From the NCBI GenBank assembly GCA_947493945.1, contig CANLSR010000002.1, positions 124,001 to 188,000 of the forward strand: a stretch of 64,000 nucleotides of DNA. The letters run 5' to 3'. Both the position numbers and the translations under genes were made by a program. The notes below the pieces were generated by a model. The model had not been told where the DNA came from. It saw only the letters and a list, made by a program, of their open reading frames with translations, and did not search any database. Positions 8,445 to 16,251 of the stretch are shown here, one piece after another (position 1 is the first letter of the stretch; the number at the start of each line of letters is the position of its first letter). The stretch is from an uncultured bacterium. GTDB taxonomy: Bacteria > Bacteroidota > Rhodothermia > Rhodothermales > Rubricoccaceae.

Positions 8445-9002
8445 GTGGACCTGGACGAAGAATCCCTATCCTCCGAAGTCGTCTACGACGGCGTCCTCCT
8501 CCGCGTCCGCCGCGACACCGTGCGCCTGCCCGACGGCGAGACCTCCGAGCGCGAGTGGATCGCGCATCCCGGCGCCTCGGCCGTCGTTCCCGTCGATGAC
8601 CAGGGTCAGGTGGTGCTGGTGCGCCAGTTCCGGTTTCCGCCCCGGCGCGAGTTCTGGGAAGTGCCCGCCGGCAAGCTCGACGCCGAGGGCGAGGACCCGC
8701 TCGACGTGGCGCGCCGCGAGCTGGCGGAGGAGGTGCAGTTGGCGGCCGAGCGTTGGACGCCGCTGGGCGACACCTACCCGGCCATCGGCTACTCCGACGA
8801 GGTGATCCACCTGTTCCTGGCCGAGGGCCTGTCGCCGGCCCACCGCGACAGCGACGACGACGAGTTCGTGGAGCCGTTTCGGATGCCACTATCCGAGGCC
8901 GTTCAGATGGCCCAGACCGGCCAGATCGAGGACGTCAAGTCGTGCGTGGCCCTGCTCTTGGCCGACGCCGCGATCAAGGCTCGGGACGCGTCTTCACGGT
9001 AG
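8445..9002 (+). CDS. NUDIX hydrolase, ADP-ribose pyrophosphatase-like
   Basis: 185 residues from a GTG at 8445, the usual size of ADP-ribose pyrophosphatases; a TTG at 8391 would add 18 unconvincing residues. The NUDIX box spans about residues 76-100 (AGKLDAEGEDPLDVARRELAEEVQL) with catalytic Glu95/Glu96 in REL-x-EE. It has one extra residue between the G and the first E compared with the standard GX5E spacing. Upstream HPGASAVVPVDDQGQVVLVRQ is typical of ADP-ribose or sugar-nucleotide pyrophosphatases. The enzyme would cleave nucleoside diphosphate-X compounds in the cytoplasm. secG follows on the same strand with its own promoter-like element. Confidence 0.9.
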   Translation: MDLDEESLSSEVVYDGVLLRVRRDTVRLPDGETSEREWIAHPGASAVVPVDDQGQVVLVRQFRFPPRREFWEVPAGKLDAEGEDPLDVARRELAEEVQLAAERWTPLGDTYPAIGYSDEVIHLFLAEGLSPAHRDSDDDEFVEPFRMPLSEAVQMAQTGQIEDVKSCVALLLADAAIKARDASSR

Positions 9003-9042
9003 ATCGGCCGCCCGTCGTTGGGCCGCGGATCCGTCCTCGCGG

Positions 9043-9050
9043 TACCTTCG
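9043..9050 (+). promoter_or_regulatory. Bacteroidota-type -7 promoter element of secG
   Basis: TACCTTCG matches the window's TAnCTTnG consensus and sits 22 nt before the secG GTG, supporting that start. Confidence 0.6.
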
Positions 9051-9071
9051 CCCCGCACCCCCTGCACGCCT

Positions 9072-9443
9072 GTGTTTTACTTTCTCGTCGTCCTAATCCT
9101 GATCGTCGCGCTGCTGATGGCGCTCGTCATCCTGCTCCAGAGCGGCAAGGGCGGCGGCTTGGCCGGCATCGGCGGCGGCGGCCAGACGACCCAGATCCTG
9201 GGCGCGCGCCAAGCGCCGGACTTCTTGGAGAAGGCCACCTGGGGGCTGGGCTGGACGTTTTTGGGCCTGTGCCTGGTGACGACGTTCTTCATCCCGCGCG
9301 TTGGCGGCGGCGGGAGCATCCTGCAGGAGCGCGCTGGCGAGCTGCCGTCTACGGCCCCAGCGCCCATCGAAGCGCCGCTGGCGCCCTCGCCCGCCAACCC
9401 GGCCACGCCGACGGCGCCGGACGTGCCGCCGATCGAGCAGTAA
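9072..9443 (+). CDS. secG: Preprotein translocase subunit SecG
   Basis: 123 residues from a GTG at 9072; this start is favoured because a -7 promoter element lies just upstream. Two membrane helices (FLVVLILIVALLMALVILL and GWTFLGLCLVTTFFI) flank the conserved SecG loop QSGKGGGLAGIGGGG. A Pro/Ala-rich tail of about 40 residues follows (TAPAPIEAPLAPSPANPATPTAP). SecG joins SecY and SecE in the translocation channel of the inner membrane. The gene ends 20 bp before a strong intrinsic terminator, so it is the last gene of its transcript. Confidence 0.95.
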   Translation: MFYFLVVLILIVALLMALVILLQSGKGGGLAGIGGGGQTTQILGARQAPDFLEKATWGLGWTFLGLCLVTTFFIPRVGGGGSILQERAGELPSTAPAPIEAPLAPSPANPATPTAPDVPPIEQ

Positions 9444-9463
9444 GGGCCCCGCTCTCTTTTCGA

Positions 9464-9497
9464 GAGGCCACCGAGCACGCGCCCGGTGGCCTCTTTT
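9464..9497 (+). terminator. Intrinsic terminator after secG
   Basis: A ten-base-pair stem GAGGCCACCG/CGGTGGCCTC with a ten-nt loop, followed by TTTT. Confidence 0.9.
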
Positions 9498-9566
9498 GAT
9501 GGAGACCGGCCCGTCGCTGGTTCCGCTGGCTCGGGAGCGGACCGGCGGTTTGCCGCCTCGGGGTAA

Positions 9567-9596
9567 CCCGTAGGGGCGCGTTGCGAGTCGCCCCGA
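9567..9596. repeat. CGTAGGGGCGC-type dispersed hairpin
   Basis: CCCGTAGGGGCGCG...CGCCCC hairpin. Related palindromes with a CGTAG(A/G)GGCG flank occur at 56110 and 63377. It lies in the 215-bp gap between the secG and rnpB terminators, which holds no gene that I can see. Confidence 0.55.
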
Positions 9597-9634
9597 CCTC
9601 GGCGGCCGAGCCCGACCTGCTGACCCGCCGCGTC

Positions 9635-9657
9635 CCGCTGGCGGCCGGCGCCAGCGG
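9635..9657. repeat. GCTGGCGG-type palindrome
   Basis: CGCTGGCG...CGCCAGCG inverted repeat in the secG-rnpB gap, directly before the rnpB terminator. Confidence 0.65.
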
Positions 9658-9669
9658 GGCGGGAGGAGC

Positions 9670-9705
9670 AAAAAAAAGCGAGGCCCCACCGGAGTGGGGC
9701 CTCGC
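9670..9705 (-). terminator. Intrinsic terminator of rnpB
   Basis: Perfect 12-bp stem GCGAGGCCCCAC/GTGGGGCCTCGC with a four-base loop. On the minus strand it is followed by eight T residues, immediately 3' of the rnpB acceptor-like helix. Confidence 0.93.
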
Positions 9706-9712
9706 CTCGACT

Positions 9713-10136
9713 GCGCCGGCCTGTACGCCGGATTCTGTCCGGGCCGGGGCGTCGAGGCCCGGCCCTGTGCCGCCATCTATCTGGGACGCCGCTTGCGCGG
9801 CGCCTCGAGCGGCCTACCCGTCCCGACGCGCCCGCGGGCCGCGGGCGGCCCCGCCGAGGCGGAGCGCGGGACTGTGTGGCCTTGCACCCCGTGGGGTTTG
9901 CCTGGCCGCGGCCGTCGCCGGCCGCGCCGGTGGGCTCTTACCCCACCGTTTCACCCATCACCTGTGCGGACGAGTCCGCCATCGGCTGGTTTGCTTTCTG
10001 TTGCACGTGCCGTCATCCCGCCGAAGCGGGACGCCCCCGCGGTTAGCGGGGCACGGTGCCCTGCGGTGTCCGGACGTTCCTCCCCGAGCACCTCCGCCAG
10101 CGGCGGCGGCTCCCGAGGCGGCGGCCCGGCCGGCGC
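9713..10136 (-). ncRNA. rnpB: RNase P RNA (catalytic subunit), bacterial type A
   Basis: About 424 nt. On the minus strand the 5' conserved core reads GAGGAACGTCCGGACACC, and the 3' end carries the universal GACAGAATCCGGC-TACAGG sequence. Helix P1 is exact: GCGCCGGCC at the 5' end (10136-10128) pairs with GGCCGGCGC at the 3' end (9721-9713). The GGTGAAACGGTGGGGTAAGAG-like core and GC-rich P12-type stems lie between. Together with the protein RnpA it matures tRNA 5' ends. It has its own -7 promoter element five bases upstream and its own terminator. The exact 5' end is uncertain by a few nucleotides. Confidence 0.95.
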
Positions 10137-10140
10137 GCCC

Positions 10141-10148
10141 CCAACGTA
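10141..10148 (-). promoter_or_regulatory. -7 promoter element of rnpB
   Basis: TACGTTGG on the minus strand, ending 5 nt before the P1 helix of rnpB. Because the RNA 5' end is fixed by structure, this is one of the best calibrations of the -7 motif in the window. Confidence 0.7.
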
Positions 10149-10204
10149 CGAGCGGGCGCCAGGACCACGTCCGGCGCCCGCTCGAAGCTGACGTGCGTTC
10201 GTCA

Positions 10205-10226
10205 CGCTGGCGGCTGCCGCCAGCGG
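10205..10226. repeat. GCTGGCGG-type palindrome
   Basis: CGCTGGCGG...CCGCCAGCG with nine-base arms, just 3' of the zinc-ribbon-family gene on the minus strand. It may end that transcript. A second inverted repeat, GAGCGGGCGCC/GGCGCCCGCTC, lies next to it at 10151-10184. Confidence 0.7.
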
Positions 10227-10232
10227 CACCGG

Positions 10233-10982
10233 CTAGCCCTCGCCGCCCACCTCGGCAAACAGCGCGTCGTCGACGATGATGCGGCCGTCGTGCTCCGAGA
10301 CGATGATCCGGTCGCGCTGGCGGACCTCGACCTGGCGCTGGGGCGGCACCATGAAGCCCGCCGCGGCGCCGCGCTCGATGGGCACGACCGCCCGGCCGTC
10401 GCGGACGCGCGTCCGCAGGCGCTCGTAGGCGCGCAGGAACCGCTCGTCGATGTCGCCCGCCGCCTCCTCGCGCTGCGTCTCGTACTGGTCCTGCTCGGCC
10501 TTGGTCTCCTCGACCACGCGGTCGAGCTCGACCCCCTTCTCCTTGATCCGCGCCTCCAGCTCCTTGAGCTGGTCGTCGGCGCCGTCGACGGTCTCCGCCG
10601 AGTCGATGTCGAGGTTCTCGTACCGTTCGATCTCCTCGTAGGCCGACTGGATCCGCTGGCGGTGGGCCTCGATCTCCTTGGTCAGAGCGTCGTACTCGCG
10701 GTTGTTGCGCACCTGGAGCTGCTGCTCCTCGTACTTGCGGATGAGGCCCTCGGACTCGGCGATGTCCAGCTTGAGCTTCTTTTTCTGGACCTCGGCCTCC
10801 TTTTTGTCCTGGTCGATCTTGCCCAGCCGCGTCTGGAGCCCGGCCCGCGCGTCCTCCAGGTCGCGGATCTCGTCCGGCAGGTCGCCGCGGAGCTTGGTGA
10901 GCTGGTCGATCTTGGTGTCGATCAGCTGGAGGCGGACGAGGGCTCGGAGCTGGTCCTCGATGGTGGTCGTGTCGGTCGCCAT
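10233..10982 (-). CDS. Coiled-coil protein of the C4 zinc-ribbon family (CdsZ-like), lacking all zinc cysteines
   Basis: 249 residues. About residues 5-185 are a long charged coiled coil (KKEAEVQKKKLKLDIAESE). The C-terminus has the family's PPQRQVEVRQRDRIIVSEHDGRIIVDD segment (residues 213-239). In classical members this region is a four-cysteine zinc ribbon (CxxC ... CPxCGR). Here the ligand positions are A/G, A/G, S229 and D232, and the whole protein has no cysteine, so it cannot bind zinc in this way. Family members are thought to act in RNA or translation-related processes, but the function is not settled. It lies downstream of the Nif3 gene, an arrangement seen in other Bacteroidota. 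Confidence 0.85.
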   Translation of the reverse strand: MATDTTTIEDQLRALVRLQLIDTKIDQLTKLRGDLPDEIRDLEDARAGLQTRLGKIDQDKKEAEVQKKKLKLDIAESEGLIRKYEEQQLQVRNNREYDALTKEIEAHRQRIQSAYEEIERYENLDIDSAETVDGADDQLKELEARIKEKGVELDRVVEETKAEQDQYETQREEAAGDIDERFLRAYERLRTRVRDGRAVVPIERGAAAGFMVPPQRQVEVRQRDRIIVSEHDGRIIVDDALFAEVGGEG

Positions 10983-11072
10983 GCGCGGGTTCGGGTTCGG
11001 AAAGGGTTAGGGTACCGCCCAAGACCGCGCCCGGTTTTGAGACCGGGGCGAATTGTGGTGAGGCATCAGGGT

Positions 11073-11172
11073 GGAGGAATCAGGAATCAGGGCTCCCAAC
11101 GAGGTCGCGATCGGTTGGAACGGGACCTGCGCCTTTGCGGACTCCCGTTTCCTGAACCCTGACTTCTTATCC
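11073..11172. repeat. STRR-like intergenic inverted repeat
   Basis: Arms GGAATCAGGAATCAGGG (about 11075-11092) and CCCGTTTCCTGAACCCTGACTTC-like (11143-11166) form an imperfect inverted repeat. It fills the spacer between the Nif3 gene and the zinc-ribbon-family gene of the same operon. Confidence 0.5.
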
Positions 11173-11173
11173 C

Positions 11174-12292
11174 TCACCCCGCGAACGTCCGCATGGGCGA
11201 GGTGCGGTGGCGGGTCACGTCCACGGCCAGCCCGCCGAACGCGGCCGCGAGCCGGTCGGCGACGAGGCGCTCGGTGACCGCCTCGGTCTCGTAGTGGCCC
11301 GCGTCGATGAGGGCCAGGCGCGGGCGCCCGTCGGCGTCGAGCGCCTCGAACCAGCGGTGGTAGGTCACGTCGGAGGTCACATAGGCGTCGGCGCCAGCGC
11401 GCAAGGCGTCGGGCAAGAACGAAAGTCCGGAGCCACCGCAGACGGCCACGCGCTCGACCCGCTGGCGGTCGTCGCCGACGTAGCGGAGCGCGCCCGCGCC
11501 CAGCGCGTCGCGGACGCGCTCCAGAAACTCCGCCAGCGGCACGGGCGCGTCCAGCCGGCCGACCACGCCGTAGCCCTGGCGCGTGGCCTGGCCGTCGAGC
11601 GCGACCACGTCGACGGCCGGCGCCTGGTACGGGTGCGCCGCCGCCACCGCCCGCCGCACCGCGCCGACGGCCCACGACGGCGCGACGGCCTCGATCCGAA
11701 CCTCGGCCACGGCCTCTTCGCGCCCCACCTGGCCGACGGCCGGCTGGGCGCCCGTCTGTGGGTGGAACCGGCCCGTCCCGGCCGTCGAGAACGAGCACGC
11801 GTCGTAGTCGCCGACCTCGCCGGCGCCCGCCCCCGCCAGCGCCTGGCGGACCGCGTCGGCGGCGGTCTCGGGCGCGAACACCGTCACCTTGCGCATCACG
11901 CCGTCGAGCGGGGCCAGGATCTCGGGCTCGCTCACGCCGATCTGCTCCGCCAGCGCGAACGACACGCCGCCTCGCGCCGCGTCCAGGTTGGTGTGGACCG
12001 CGGCGTAGCTGATGCCGGCGCGGGCCAGGCGCCAGACCAGCGAGCCTATTGGATCGTCGGCCGTGGCTCGGCCGACCGGCTTGAACAGCAGCGGGTGGTG
12101 CGTCACGATCAGCCCGGCGCCCGTTTCGGCGGCCTCGTCCACCACGGCCGGCGTCAGGTCGAGCGCGACCAGCACGCGGTCGATCTCGGCGGCGGGGTCG
12201 CCCACCTGGAGCCCGACCCGGTCGAAGTCGGCCTTCTGGCCGGGCGGCGCCCAGGCGTGGAGCGCGTCGAGAACGTCGGAGACGGTGGTCAT
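11174..12292 (-). CDS. Nif3/YbgI-like dinuclear metal-centre protein (DUF34)
   Basis: 372 residues, the long form with a central inserted domain (about 125-235, the PII-like insert containing AAHPYQAPAVDVVAL). Metal ligands of the family are visible: H65 and H66 in LIVTHHPLLF, H100 and D104 in AVHTNLD, and a C-terminal DAGHYETEA segment with the last His and Glu. These hexameric proteins hold two metal ions in each subunit. They have been annotated as GTP cyclohydrolase I type 2, but their physiological role remains unclear. The start ATG overlaps the stop of the upstream MFS gene (ATGA). Confidence 0.93.
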   Translation of the reverse strand: MTTVSDVLDALHAWAPPGQKADFDRVGLQVGDPAAEIDRVLVALDLTPAVVDEAAETGAGLIVTHHPLLFKPVGRATADDPIGSLVWRLARAGISYAAVHTNLDAARGGVSFALAEQIGVSEPEILAPLDGVMRKVTVFAPETAADAVRQALAGAGAGEVGDYDACSFSTAGTGRFHPQTGAQPAVGQVGREEAVAEVRIEAVAPSWAVGAVRRAVAAAHPYQAPAVDVVALDGQATRQGYGVVGRLDAPVPLAEFLERVRDALGAGALRYVGDDRQRVERVAVCGGSGLSFLPDALRAGADAYVTSDVTYHRWFEALDADGRPRLALIDAGHYETEAVTERLVADRLAAAFGGLAVDVTRHRTSPMRTFAG

Positions 12293-13590
12293 ACGGGTTG
12301 GGGGGCGGAGGCGAGGCGGGTCTCCCGGCCTTCGGCCTCGTCGACGCGCGACAGGAAAAAGGCGCCCAGGGCGAACAGGACGAGCACGGCCGCCACGCCC
12401 GCCCGCGACGAGTCGAACAGGGTCGTCATCAGCCCGAACAGCATGGGGCCGATAAACGCCGTCGCCTTGCCCGAGAACGCGAAGAAGCCGTAGAACTCGG
12501 TCTCCTTGTCGTGGGGCATGAACCGCCCCAGCAGCGACCGGCTAGCGGCCTGGTTCGGGCCGGAGGCCACGCCGATCAGCACGCCGGCGGCCCACAGCCA
12601 CGCCCGCGTCGGCCCGACGACGGCGACGACCGTGGCGACGGCCAGGAGCACGAGCGAGATGGCGATCGTCCGCTTGCCGCCGATGCGGTCGTCCAGGAAC
12701 GAGAACGCGAACGCGCCCAGCCCCGCGGCCACGTTGAGCACGATGCCGAAGACCAGGATGTCTCCTTCTGAGAACCCGTAGGCCGTCGCGGCGAAGATGC
12801 CGCCCATCGCGAAGATGGTCACCAGCCCGTCGTTGTAGAACACCCGGGCGACGAGCAGGCGCACGATCTGGCGGTACTCGCGGATCTGGCCGAGCGTCTG
12901 GCCGAGCTCGCCGAACGTGGCGCGGAGCAGCCCGGCCCGGGCGCCGCCCTCGGGCCTGGGCTCGCGGAGCACCACGAACGCCGGGACCGAGAACAACGCG
13001 AACCAGCCCGCCACCAGCAACGCCGTCACGCGGACGTTCTCGCCGGTCGCCTTGTCGAGCCCGAACGGCGCCACCTCGGGCATCACCAAGGGCAGCGCCA
13101 GCGCCATGCACAGCAGCCCGCCGAGGTAGCCCAGCGCCCAGCCCCACCCCGACACGCGCCCGATCTTGTCCGGCGGGGCGATCTCGGGCAGGAACGCGTT
13201 GTAGAACACCTGGCCAACCTCAAAGGCGATGTTGGCGACCACCACCAGCCCGATCGCCAGCCACACGTCGCCGCGCTGGGGGAAAAACAGCAGCGCCGTC
13301 GCCGCGACCGTGACGACGGTCGTGATCAGGAGCGCCCGCTTGCGCGTGCCCGCGCGGTCCGCCAGCGCGCCGAGGACGGGCGAGAGCAGGGCCACCGCGA
13401 CGGCCGTCGGCGTGACCACGGCCCAGGCCCACAGCACCGCGCCCGTCGTCTCGTCGGCCGCGATGCCCTTGACGAAGAACGTCGCGTAGATGAACGTGAT
13501 GATGAGCGTCGTGAACGCCGAGTTGGCGAAGTCGTAGAGCGCCCACGCCCCGATGGATCGTGCGTCGCCGCGCGGGGGGGAGTCTGCCAT
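12289..13590 (-). CDS. MFS transporter of the UMF1/Atg22-like family
   Basis: 433 residues with about twelve membrane segments. The N-terminal IGAWALYDFANSAFTTLIITFIYATFF is the signature of this MFS branch, and GALADRAGTRKRALL is the TM2-TM3 loop. The C-terminal half includes FGLMTTLFDSSRAG. Homologues are related to yeast vacuolar amino-acid effluxers, but bacterial substrates are mostly unknown. It is the first gene of a three-gene minus-strand unit with Nif3 (4-base overlap) and the zinc-ribbon-family protein. A TAGCTTGA element in the 28-84 bp upstream region is a likely promoter. Confidence 0.9.
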   Translation of the reverse strand: MADSPPRGDARSIGAWALYDFANSAFTTLIITFIYATFFVKGIAADETTGAVLWAWAVVTPTAVAVALLSPVLGALADRAGTRKRALLITTVVTVAATALLFFPQRGDVWLAIGLVVVANIAFEVGQVFYNAFLPEIAPPDKIGRVSGWGWALGYLGGLLCMALALPLVMPEVAPFGLDKATGENVRVTALLVAGWFALFSVPAFVVLREPRPEGGARAGLLRATFGELGQTLGQIREYRQIVRLLVARVFYNDGLVTIFAMGGIFAATAYGFSEGDILVFGIVLNVAAGLGAFAFSFLDDRIGGKRTIAISLVLLAVATVVAVVGPTRAWLWAAGVLIGVASGPNQAASRSLLGRFMPHDKETEFYGFFAFSGKATAFIGPMLFGLMTTLFDSSRAGVAAVLVLFALGAFFLSRVDEAEGRETRLASAPQPV

Positions 13591-13655
13591 GAGCCGGAGG
13601 CGGGTGGACGGTCAAGCTACCGGGTCTCTCCATCGCGGCCCTGGTGCAGCCGGAC

Positions 13656-13663
13656 TATCTTTG
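13656..13663 (+). promoter_or_regulatory. -7 promoter element of tRNA-Arg
   Basis: TATCTTTG ends 8 nt before the mature tRNA 5' end, a good calibration of the transcription start distance. Confidence 0.75.
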
Positions 13664-13671
13664 AAGTCCCG

Positions 13672-13744
13672 GCCCACGTAGCTCAGGGGATAGAGCAAAC
13701 GTTTCCTAAACGTTAGGTCGCAGGTTCGATTCCTGCCGTGGGCA
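13672..13744 (+). tRNA. tRNA-Arg (anticodon CCT)
   Basis: A complete cloverleaf. The acceptor GCCCACG/CGTGGGC, D-arm GCTC/GAGC, anticodon stem AACGT/ACGTT with loop TTCCTAA (anticodon CCT), and T-arm GCAGG TTCGATT CCTGC are all visible. The discriminator is A. CCA is not encoded. Confidence 0.97.
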
Positions 13745-14171
13745 CAGGCCCGAGGCGGGGGCGCCGGGCCGCTGGGGACGTGCGCCGCCCGCGATCTGCG
13801 GCACGCGTGGCCGGACCGAGGGGGCGTGCGGCTGAGCTGTGCGCCGGCCTATGGCCGCACTCGTCATATGTGTGTAGGAGAGCTCTGACGTCGCACTCAG
13901 GAAAACCCTCGGCGAGAGGGCCGCTGGCCACCGTACCGGCCGCTGAAGGTCCGTAGCGGGGTGTGTCAGGCGTTCGTTCTCCAAATATCCAGCGTGAGGG
14001 CGCCGTTCTTTGGGTTGACCTTTTGGTCATGGGGACCTTACATATGAGGTGCCTGTCTAGGTAAACCCGGGGGCTGGAAGGCTCCCTGGCAGGTGTACCC
14101 GCATATGACACCGGTTGGCCGTGGGATGCCAGCCTGGACACCCTTCTACTCCATCCGCTCCAGCTCACATC
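13745..14171. other. 427-bp region without a recognisable gene
   Basis: I find no supportable CDS here; the minus-strand frames contain tRNA-antisense peptide phrases (ESNLRP, GIEPAT), a known artefact. It is less GC-rich than its surroundings from 13980 to 14110. TTGACC at about 14014, followed 18 nt later by TACATA, could be a promoter for the downstream membrane-protein gene. A small RNA cannot be excluded. Confidence 0.4.
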
Positions 14172-14843
14172 ATGCGACCCTATCCACGCCAGATCCTCAA
14201 AAGCTCCCGCATCCGCCACTTCGCGGCCGGCGCCGGGGCCGTCGCCCTTCTCATCACGGTCTTCGCTGCGACCGGCGTGGGCATCGCGCCGAAGAGGACG
14301 TCGGAGGGCATCATGGACCTGACCGTCGACGTGCGCGACGTGCCCTGCACCGAGCCGTTTGACGAGGATGACCGCGTCCAGGTGATCCCGGACACGCTCT
14401 CCGGCCGCATCGGCGTCCAGGTGATCGTGCGCAACCGCCAGTGCTGCTGCTGCGAGGGCGAGGGGTACGGCCCGCTCGGCGAGCTCCGCCAGCCGGCGGC
14501 GCCGTCGACCACGCGGCCCACGTCGGTGACGCCGGCGCCGGTGCCCGAGGTGAAGCCGTTCGTGGCCGAGATGCCCCGCGACGTCGTCTCGCCGCTGGCG
14601 CCCCGCGCCGGCGCGCCGCTGCCGATGGGCGGCCCCGTCAACGTGGGCGGCGTCCCGACCACCGTGGCCAGCCAGGCCAAGCTCCCCTGGTGGCTCGCCC
14701 TCGCCGCCGCGCCGGCCGTGCTGCTGTTCGGCACCGACTCCAACGACGTCTGCGAGGACGACGAGACGGGCACCACCTCGGGTCCCAGCCGCACCTGCGA
14801 CGCGGACGAGCAGTTCCGCCAGACGCAGGCCCGCGCCAGCTAA
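14172..14843 (+). CDS. Unknown protein with two membrane segments and a Cys cluster
   Basis: 223 residues from the ATG at 14172. A membrane segment lies near residues 15-37 (FAAGAGAVALLITVFAATGVGIA). An acidic region (CTEPFDEDDRVQVIPD) comes next, then four consecutive cysteines (RNRQCCCCEGEGYGPLGE, about residue 95). A long Pro/Ala/Thr linker follows, and then a second membrane segment (LPWWLALAAAPAVLLFG, about 176-192) that starts with WW. The C-terminal tail has two more cysteines in an acidic/Ser/Thr context. I do not recognise the family. The layout suggests an envelope protein with a folded or metal-binding Cys cluster between two membrane anchors. The gene has a strong terminator of its own. 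Confidence 0.7.
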   Translation: MRPYPRQILKSSRIRHFAAGAGAVALLITVFAATGVGIAPKRTSEGIMDLTVDVRDVPCTEPFDEDDRVQVIPDTLSGRIGVQVIVRNRQCCCCEGEGYGPLGELRQPAAPSTTRPTSVTPAPVPEVKPFVAEMPRDVVSPLAPRAGAPLPMGGPVNVGGVPTTVASQAKLPWWLALAAAPAVLLFGTDSNDVCEDDETGTTSGPSRTCDADEQFRQTQARAS

Positions 14844-14873
14844 CGGCCGGACCGGCGGGGGGAGCGGAACGAC

Positions 14874-14928
14874 GTGCGGAGGAGAGAGGGGCTGCCCAAC
14901 GGCCCGTCCTCCTCCGCACGGCCCTTTT
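14874..14928 (+). terminator. Intrinsic terminator in convergent gap
   Basis: Arms GTGCGGAGGA and TCCTCCGCAC separated by about 26 nt, followed by GGCCCTTTTCC. It ends the unknown membrane-protein transcript. Confidence 0.75.
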
Positions 14929-14987
14929 CCTTCGTCGTCGAGGGGGGAACGGCGGTCCGGCGGCGGAGTCCGGAGGTCGCCCGTCCT

Positions 14988-15824
14988 TTAGACGAGCGCT
15001 GGGACGTGCGCGTCGAGCCAGTCGGCCAGCTCGCCGATCACGTCGTCGCGCTCGGTCTCGTTCATGGTCTCGTGGTAGAGGCCGTCCCAGATCCGGAGCG
15101 TGACGTCGCCGGTGGCGTGGGAGGCGAGCCACCTCGTGCCCTCGGGGTCGGTCAGGCGGTCGTCGGTGCCGTGGAACAGGTACATCGGCACGTCGAAGGC
15201 CTCGGGGTGCTGGCGGACGCGCTCGCTGGTGGTCAGGATCTCCAGGCCCAGCCGCGCCCGCACGCCTCGTTTGATGGTCAGCGGGTCCTCGCGGTAGGCG
15301 CGGGCCACCGTCGGGTCGTGCGAGAGGTGCCTCAGGTCCAGCTTGGTGGCGGGCGCGTCGGGGAACCACCGGGCCACCAGGGGCGCCAGCCGGCGCAGGA
15401 GCGGCGGCGAGCTCACCTGGAGCGCGGGCGACGACAGCACCACGCCCGCCAGCCCGTCGGTGCCCCGGCCGACGACGGTGGCCGCGGCCACCAGCCCGCC
15501 CATCGAGTGGCCCATCAGGAACACCGGGGCCCCGGATCCGGCGACGACCTCGTCGAGCCACGGGCGGACGTCCGAGAGGTAGTCGTCGAACGACTCGACC
15601 TGGCCGCGCGGCCCCCCCGACTGGCCGTGGCCGCGCAGGTCGATGGCGCGGACGGCGATGCCGCGGGCCATCAGCGCGCTCGCGAGGTAGGCGTAGCGGC
15701 CGCTGTGCTCGTGCAAGCCGTGGATCAGCGCCACGACGGCGCGCGTCGGGCGGTCCGGCGTCCAGCGGCGGACGAACAGCTCGGTGCCGTCGGGGCTGGG
15801 GCGCGTGCCGGTCTCGTGGGTCAT
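14988..15824 (-). CDS. Alpha/beta hydrolase, monoacylglycerol-lipase/lysophospholipase-like
   Basis: 278 residues from the ATG at 15824 (MTHETGTRPSPDG), which matches the usual start of this family; the frame extends 13 codons upstream without good reason. Motifs: IHGLHEHSGRY (oxyanion region), IDLRGHGQSGG, nucleophile elbow MGHSMGGL, acid in YLFHGTDDRLTD, and catalytic His in WDGLYHETMNE. This is the Hydrolase_4 (serine aminopeptidase S33-like) group, which contains monoacylglycerol lipases. There is no signal peptide, so it is probably cytoplasmic. The YHE(T/L)xNE ending is typical of monoglyceride lipases. Monocistronic, convergent with the unknown membrane-protein gene. Confidence 0.9.
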   Translation of the reverse strand: MTHETGTRPSPDGTELFVRRWTPDRPTRAVVALIHGLHEHSGRYAYLASALMARGIAVRAIDLRGHGQSGGPRGQVESFDDYLSDVRPWLDEVVAGSGAPVFLMGHSMGGLVAAATVVGRGTDGLAGVVLSSPALQVSSPPLLRRLAPLVARWFPDAPATKLDLRHLSHDPTVARAYREDPLTIKRGVRARLGLEILTTSERVRQHPEAFDVPMYLFHGTDDRLTDPEGTRWLASHATGDVTLRIWDGLYHETMNETERDDVIGELADWLDAHVPALV

Positions 15825-15874
15825 GGATCGGGAGAGCAGGGGAGGGGTATACCCCGCCGACATGCCCCGGCTCC

Positions 15875-16162
15875 ATGACCGTCACCGACGCCTCGCCCGC
15901 CCCCGCCGACCTGCTCGCCACGCTCGACCAGCAGGTGCGCGAGCTCCAGGAGGCCGGCGCCGAGCCCCACTCGATCCTGATCGGCCCGGAGGCCTACGCC
16001 ACGCTGACCGAGGCCGTCGCCGAGCGGTTTGGCCGCGAGCGCGCCGACCTGGCCCAGTACCAATGGCTGACCGTCGTTGTGGACCCGTTCCGGGGCGGGC
16101 GCGTCTGCGTGGTGCCCGCCCCGCGCGACCTGGCCGCCGGCGTCCGCGCCGAGCGCGTCTAG
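15875..16162 (+). CDS. Small acidic protein of unknown function
   Basis: 95 residues, transcribed divergently from the lipase-like gene with 50 bp between the starts. The N-terminal half is an amphipathic helix (DLLATLDQQVRELQEAGAEP), followed by a compact alpha/beta-looking stretch (HSILIGPEAYATLTEAVAERFG, then WLTVVVDPFRGGRVCVVPAP). There is no signal peptide or membrane segment. The segment HSILIGPEAYATL resembles short conserved hypothetical proteins of phages and bacteria, but I cannot name a family. Codon use matches the neighbours, and the ATG is well placed, so I regard it as a real gene. Confidence 0.65.
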   Translation: MTVTDASPAPADLLATLDQQVRELQEAGAEPHSILIGPEAYATLTEAVAERFGRERADLAQYQWLTVVVDPFRGGRVCVVPAPRDLAAGVRAERV

Positions 16163-16251
16163 TCGCCGCCCGCCCTCGGCCCCGACTGCGCGGGGACAGG
16201 CTCCTACGGGGGCGGTTCTCGTACCGTTGTGTTGCCTACGCCCCCACCGCC

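Noticed and set aside
13706..14219. Minus-strand frames with phrases such as ESNLRP and GIEPAT next to tRNA-Arg
   Set aside because: These are the known artefact of translating antisense tRNA sequence and carry no recognisable domain.
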